NCBI GenBank assembly: GCA_020201295.1
Contig: JAIVHA010000168.1
Coordinates: 1 to 10,540 of the forward strand
Origin: Lysobacteraceae bacterium
GTDB taxonomy: Bacteria; Pseudomonadota; Gammaproteobacteria; DSM-19610
Reading direction: 5' to 3'
DNA length: 10,540 bases
A program made the position numbers and the translations under genes. Shown here piece by piece: positions 8,653 through 10,540 of this stretch. The notes beneath the pieces are model-generated. The model was not told the origin of the DNA. It saw only the letters and a list, made by a program, of their open reading frames with translations, and searched no databases. Numbering within the stretch: the first letter of the stretch is position 1; each line of letters starts with the position of its first letter.

Positions 8653-8788
8653 TGACCTAAAAACCGTAACAAGGGAACGGTTTCAAGCCCCCTGCCAACA
8701 ACCGGGAATACTCAATGAATTGCGGACAGCGACCCGACTTGGCATGGAGCCGTACAGGTCATACGACCGCGGTCATGCGTCCAGAGGT
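8653..8788. other. Convergent intergenic region after ybiT
   Basis: A 136-bp gap between ybiT (plus) and the propeller gene (minus). AAACCGT (8661-8667) and ACGGTTT (8677-8683) form a seven-base stem with a nine-base loop nine bases after the ybiT stop. Without a long T tail it is only a weak terminator candidate. A ten-base palindrome GACCGCGGTC lies at 8765-8774. No supported gene. Confidence 0.4.
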
Positions 8789-9749
8789 TCACTTCCTGTT
8801 GATTCGCAGTAAGTATGGCGTGGTATCGTCATTGTCGAAATTCATTGCCATGTCACCGCTATCCCCCATGATAAAAAGATTCCGTGTCTTTGGGTGATAA
8901 ACAAGGTTACGACCATCGACCTTCCCGATATCAATTTCCTGCCACGCTGCCTGCTCCACCCAATAAAGCCAGGATATTTTGTAGCACCCCCACTCGTGCA
9001 CGAAGATCGCATTCAGATGCTCAATATAAACAATGAAATTGAGTTCATGGGCGGTTCCTGACTTACATTCGGAACTCTTCCAGGGTAGTGGCGCCATGGA
9101 CCGCATGACACCGTCATCGATGTTATATGCCGCCAGCTCATTATTAAAATAGTCAAGCGTATAGATGTCGCGCCCAACAAGTGAAACATAAGTGGAATTC
9201 CTGCGCCTGGGCTGTCTTTCTCCTTCAATCGATGACCATTCATGGTTATTCGGATTCCAGATCATCACGTCATTGCGCATGCCCAGCATATAGACGCGGT
9301 CGGTTTCTTCGTCATAGACCGCGAACTCGGATCGCCATGGTGCAGGCTTTTGTGGCTCATGCAGTGACCAGGCGTTCGCCCTGGGGTCGAAGCCCATTAC
9401 CATGCCCCTGACGCCATCACAGCTGGTACCGAAGTAACGCTGCTGGCCGGGAAGAGACCAGAAAATCCTGCGTTTCGAGTCCCACACCCAGCCGTGTTGA
9501 TCGGGATGACCGAAGGTGAAGTCATCCTTCACACAGTAGGGCATGACCAGATTCCATTGGTCATTTTCGATGTCGTAGGTAAAGATTTCCTGGCGAGCCG
9601 AATGATTGAAGTGTGGGTATTCGCCCCCCATTTGGGACCGGTTTTCCCATGGCAACCTTATAGGGCATATCAGGTGTATTGCCGGCGGACAAGGGCTGGC
9701 CATAGGCCAACATCAACAGCATTCCGCTTATTGCCGATACCAAGTTCAT
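8789..9749 (-). CDS. Exported kelch-like beta-propeller protein, interrupted by a one-base frameshift
   Basis: Removing one base from the run of six C at 9624-9629 joins two frames into a 319-residue protein. The 5' part (ATG at 9747-9749, AAGGGG 5 nt upstream) gives a hydrophobic leader (residues 1-22, ending PLSA) and then residues to PVPN; the 3' part continues GGEYPHFNHS to the stop at 8789. The body has repeated blocks of kelch or galactose-oxidase type: FTYDIENDQW, VMGFDPRANAW, VYMLGMRNDVMIWNPNNHEW, IYTLDYFNNELAAYNID and NLVYHPKTRNLFIMG. This suggests a periplasmic or secreted binding propeller; no catalytic residues or ligand can be named. The leader lacks the usual basic residues, so export is less certain. 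Base composition is lower in GC than the neighbours (25 of 60 bases in each of two lines I counted). Without correction the largest intact ORF is 8789-9703. It could be a pseudogene, a sequencing error or a phase-variable gene. Confidence 0.72.
9624..9629. other. Homopolymer (C6) at the propeller-gene frameshift
   Basis: Six C on the plus strand (six G on the coding strand). With five, the upstream frame PVPN reads straight into GGEYPHFNHS and the whole gene is open. With six, translation from the natural start diverts to GGRIPTLQSFG and stops at 9561. Confidence 0.75.
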
Positions 9750-9799
9750 ACCAACCCCTTCGACAGAGTCAAAATGGTGTAACTGCCACACATACCTAG

Positions 9800-9985
9800 G
9801 GAAGCCCTGATTTATCCGTCATTGCGAGGATGCCTTGACCCGAAGGGTAAGGTACCCATGATGAAGCCCGAAGGGATTCTATGGGCCAGGAGCGACGCGG
9901 CAATCTACAACCGATTGATTCTACGGTACGAGATTGCCACGCTTCGCTCGCAATGACGAGAATATTCGAATTAATCAGGGCTTCC
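9800..9985. mobile_element. 186-bp MITE-like element with CTAG target duplication
   Basis: The ends are 13-bp perfect inverted repeats, GGAAGCCCTGATT (9800-9812) and its complement (9973-9985). Each is bordered outside by CTAG (9796-9799 and 9986-9989), as expected for a four-base target duplication; IS5-group elements favour YTAR targets of this type. Nested inside are a second pair, CGTCATTGCGAG (9817-9828 and 9947-9958), and a third, GGCAATCT (9899-9906 and 9931-9938), so a single strand could fold into a long stem. It has no room for a transposase and would need one in trans. The GTCATTGCGAG core is a motif common in short intergenic repeats of many bacteria. It lies 46 bp upstream of the propeller start and 7 bp beyond the stop of the methyltransferase-fold gene. 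Confidence 0.8.
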
Positions 9986-9992
9986 CTAGATA

Positions 9993-10540
9993 CTAGCTGC
10001 TGCTCGCGCGATTTGCGAACCAGATCACGTGCTTTCCACCCTTTGAGCCATGGGCATGCACACGCACTCTCTCCACATGGAATCCGACCTTGCGCAGACG
10101 CTGCTCAAAGGCCTGATCCGGACCAGCTGACCAGATCGCAAGCACACCCCTGGGACGCAAGGCCGTATAAGCCGCATTCAGGCCTTCCATGCCATAAAGC
10201 CAGTCGTTCTTCTTATGGGTGAGGCCTTCGGGACCATTATCGACATCCAGCAGGATGGCATCGAAGGCCTGCTGCTCCTGCCGGATCATGCGTGCGACGT
10301 CTCCTTCACGCACGACAACCCGCGGGTCATTGAGCGGGTGGGCGGCATTTATTCCTAGTTCCCCCTTGTTCCACTTCACCACGGCGGGCACCAGTTCCGC
10401 CACTTCCACCCGCGCCTGCTCTCCAACCTGGCGCAAGGCAGCCGCCAGGGTAAAACCCATCCCCAGACCCCCAATCAGCAGGCGTGGTGAAGCCCCATTC
10501 ACCAAGCGGGCACAGGTATAGTCAGCCAGGGCATCCTCGG
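9993..10540 (-). CDS. Spermidine-synthase-like protein (Rossmann methyltransferase fold), 5' end outside window
   Basis: 182 C-terminal residues are visible; the reading frame is open through the window edge, so the N-terminal part and start are missing. The SAM/dcSAM-binding glycine motif reads LLIGGLGMGFT, followed by the acidic strand end VEVAELVPAVVKWN. The later motifs are FDAILLDVDNGPEGLT and LRPRGVLAIWSAG. This pattern belongs to the COG0421 spermidine-synthase-like group. The segment LLDVDNGP replaces the usual aminopropyltransferase sequence around the catalytic aspartate (typically a DSxDP-like stretch), so true spermidine synthase activity is doubtful and a methyltransferase-like or unknown role is possible. 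TTG at 10503-10505 is not a likely start because family sequence continues upstream (ADYTCARLVNGASPRLL). It lies on the same strand as the propeller gene, separated mostly by the MITE. Confidence 0.82.
   Translation of the reverse strand, partial: EDALADYTCARLVNGASPRLLIGGLGMGFTLAAALRQVGEQARVEVAELVPAVVKWNKGELGINAAHPLNDPRVVVREGDVARMIRQEQQAFDAILLDVDNGPEGLTHKKNDWLYGMEGLNAAYTALRPRGVLAIWSAGPDQAFEQRLRKVGFHVERVRVHAHGSKGGKHVIWFANRASSS

Noticed and set aside
9561..9623. Separate small protein ending at 9561
   Set aside because: Its first part is the leader of the propeller gene; the tail after the C6 run is only the out-of-frame reading of the propeller body.
9800..9985. CRISPR or small structured RNA
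   Set aside because: The repeats are inverted, not direct and evenly spaced, and the flanking CTAG copies fit a mobile element better than an RNA gene.
9881..10222. 113-codon plus-strand ORF crossing the MITE end and the methyltransferase-fold gene
   Set aside because: It spans a non-coding repeat and the antisense of a clear gene, with no ribosome site or motif.

Overview
The window looks like chromosome from a moderately GC-rich gammaproteobacterium. The best taxonomic handle is an ABC-F protein that reads almost residue for residue like Escherichia coli YbiT, next to a YcaD-like MFS transporter. I cannot name a genus. There are no rRNA or tRNA genes, CRISPR arrays, transposase genes or prophage genes.

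Layout. Positions 1-1378 (minus) hold nearly all of a beta-CASP metallo-beta-lactamase-fold protein with an RNA-specificity domain; only its extreme C-terminus is cut off. Positions 1427-5400 (minus) hold a two-gene tripartite-efflux operon: a lipoprotein periplasmic adaptor (4330-5400), then an RND inner-membrane pump (1427-4328). The pump gene is broken. A frameshift near 2815-2837 splits it into two ORFs, and the translated product also lacks two blocks that RND pumps normally have. Positions 5566-6819 (plus) encode the MFS transporter, divergent from the efflux operon across a 165-bp region with a small palindrome. Positions 6820-7056 are non-coding and contain a 32-bp perfect-arm palindrome. 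Positions 7057-8652 (plus) encode YbiT, probably starting at TTG.

Positions 8789-9749 (minus) hold a secreted, kelch-like beta-propeller gene with visibly lower GC than its neighbours. It is interrupted by a one-base frameshift in a run of six C (six G on the coding strand). Positions 9800-9985 are a 186-bp MITE-like element with 13-bp terminal inverted repeats, flanked on both sides by CTAG. It lies between the propeller gene and the 3' end of a spermidine-synthase-like gene (9993-10540, minus) that runs off the window.

How the genes relate. The adaptor and pump would form one drug or solute efflux complex with an outer-membrane channel that is not encoded here. If the sequence is right, the pump is inactivated and the adaptor has lost its partner. 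The beta-CASP gene follows the pump by only 47 bp on the same strand and may share its transcript. The remaining genes look like unrelated housekeeping or accessory units. I see no convincing new multi-gene system. The main points of interest are the decaying RND pump, the homopolymer frameshift in the propeller gene, and the small inverted-repeat element with an apparent target duplication.
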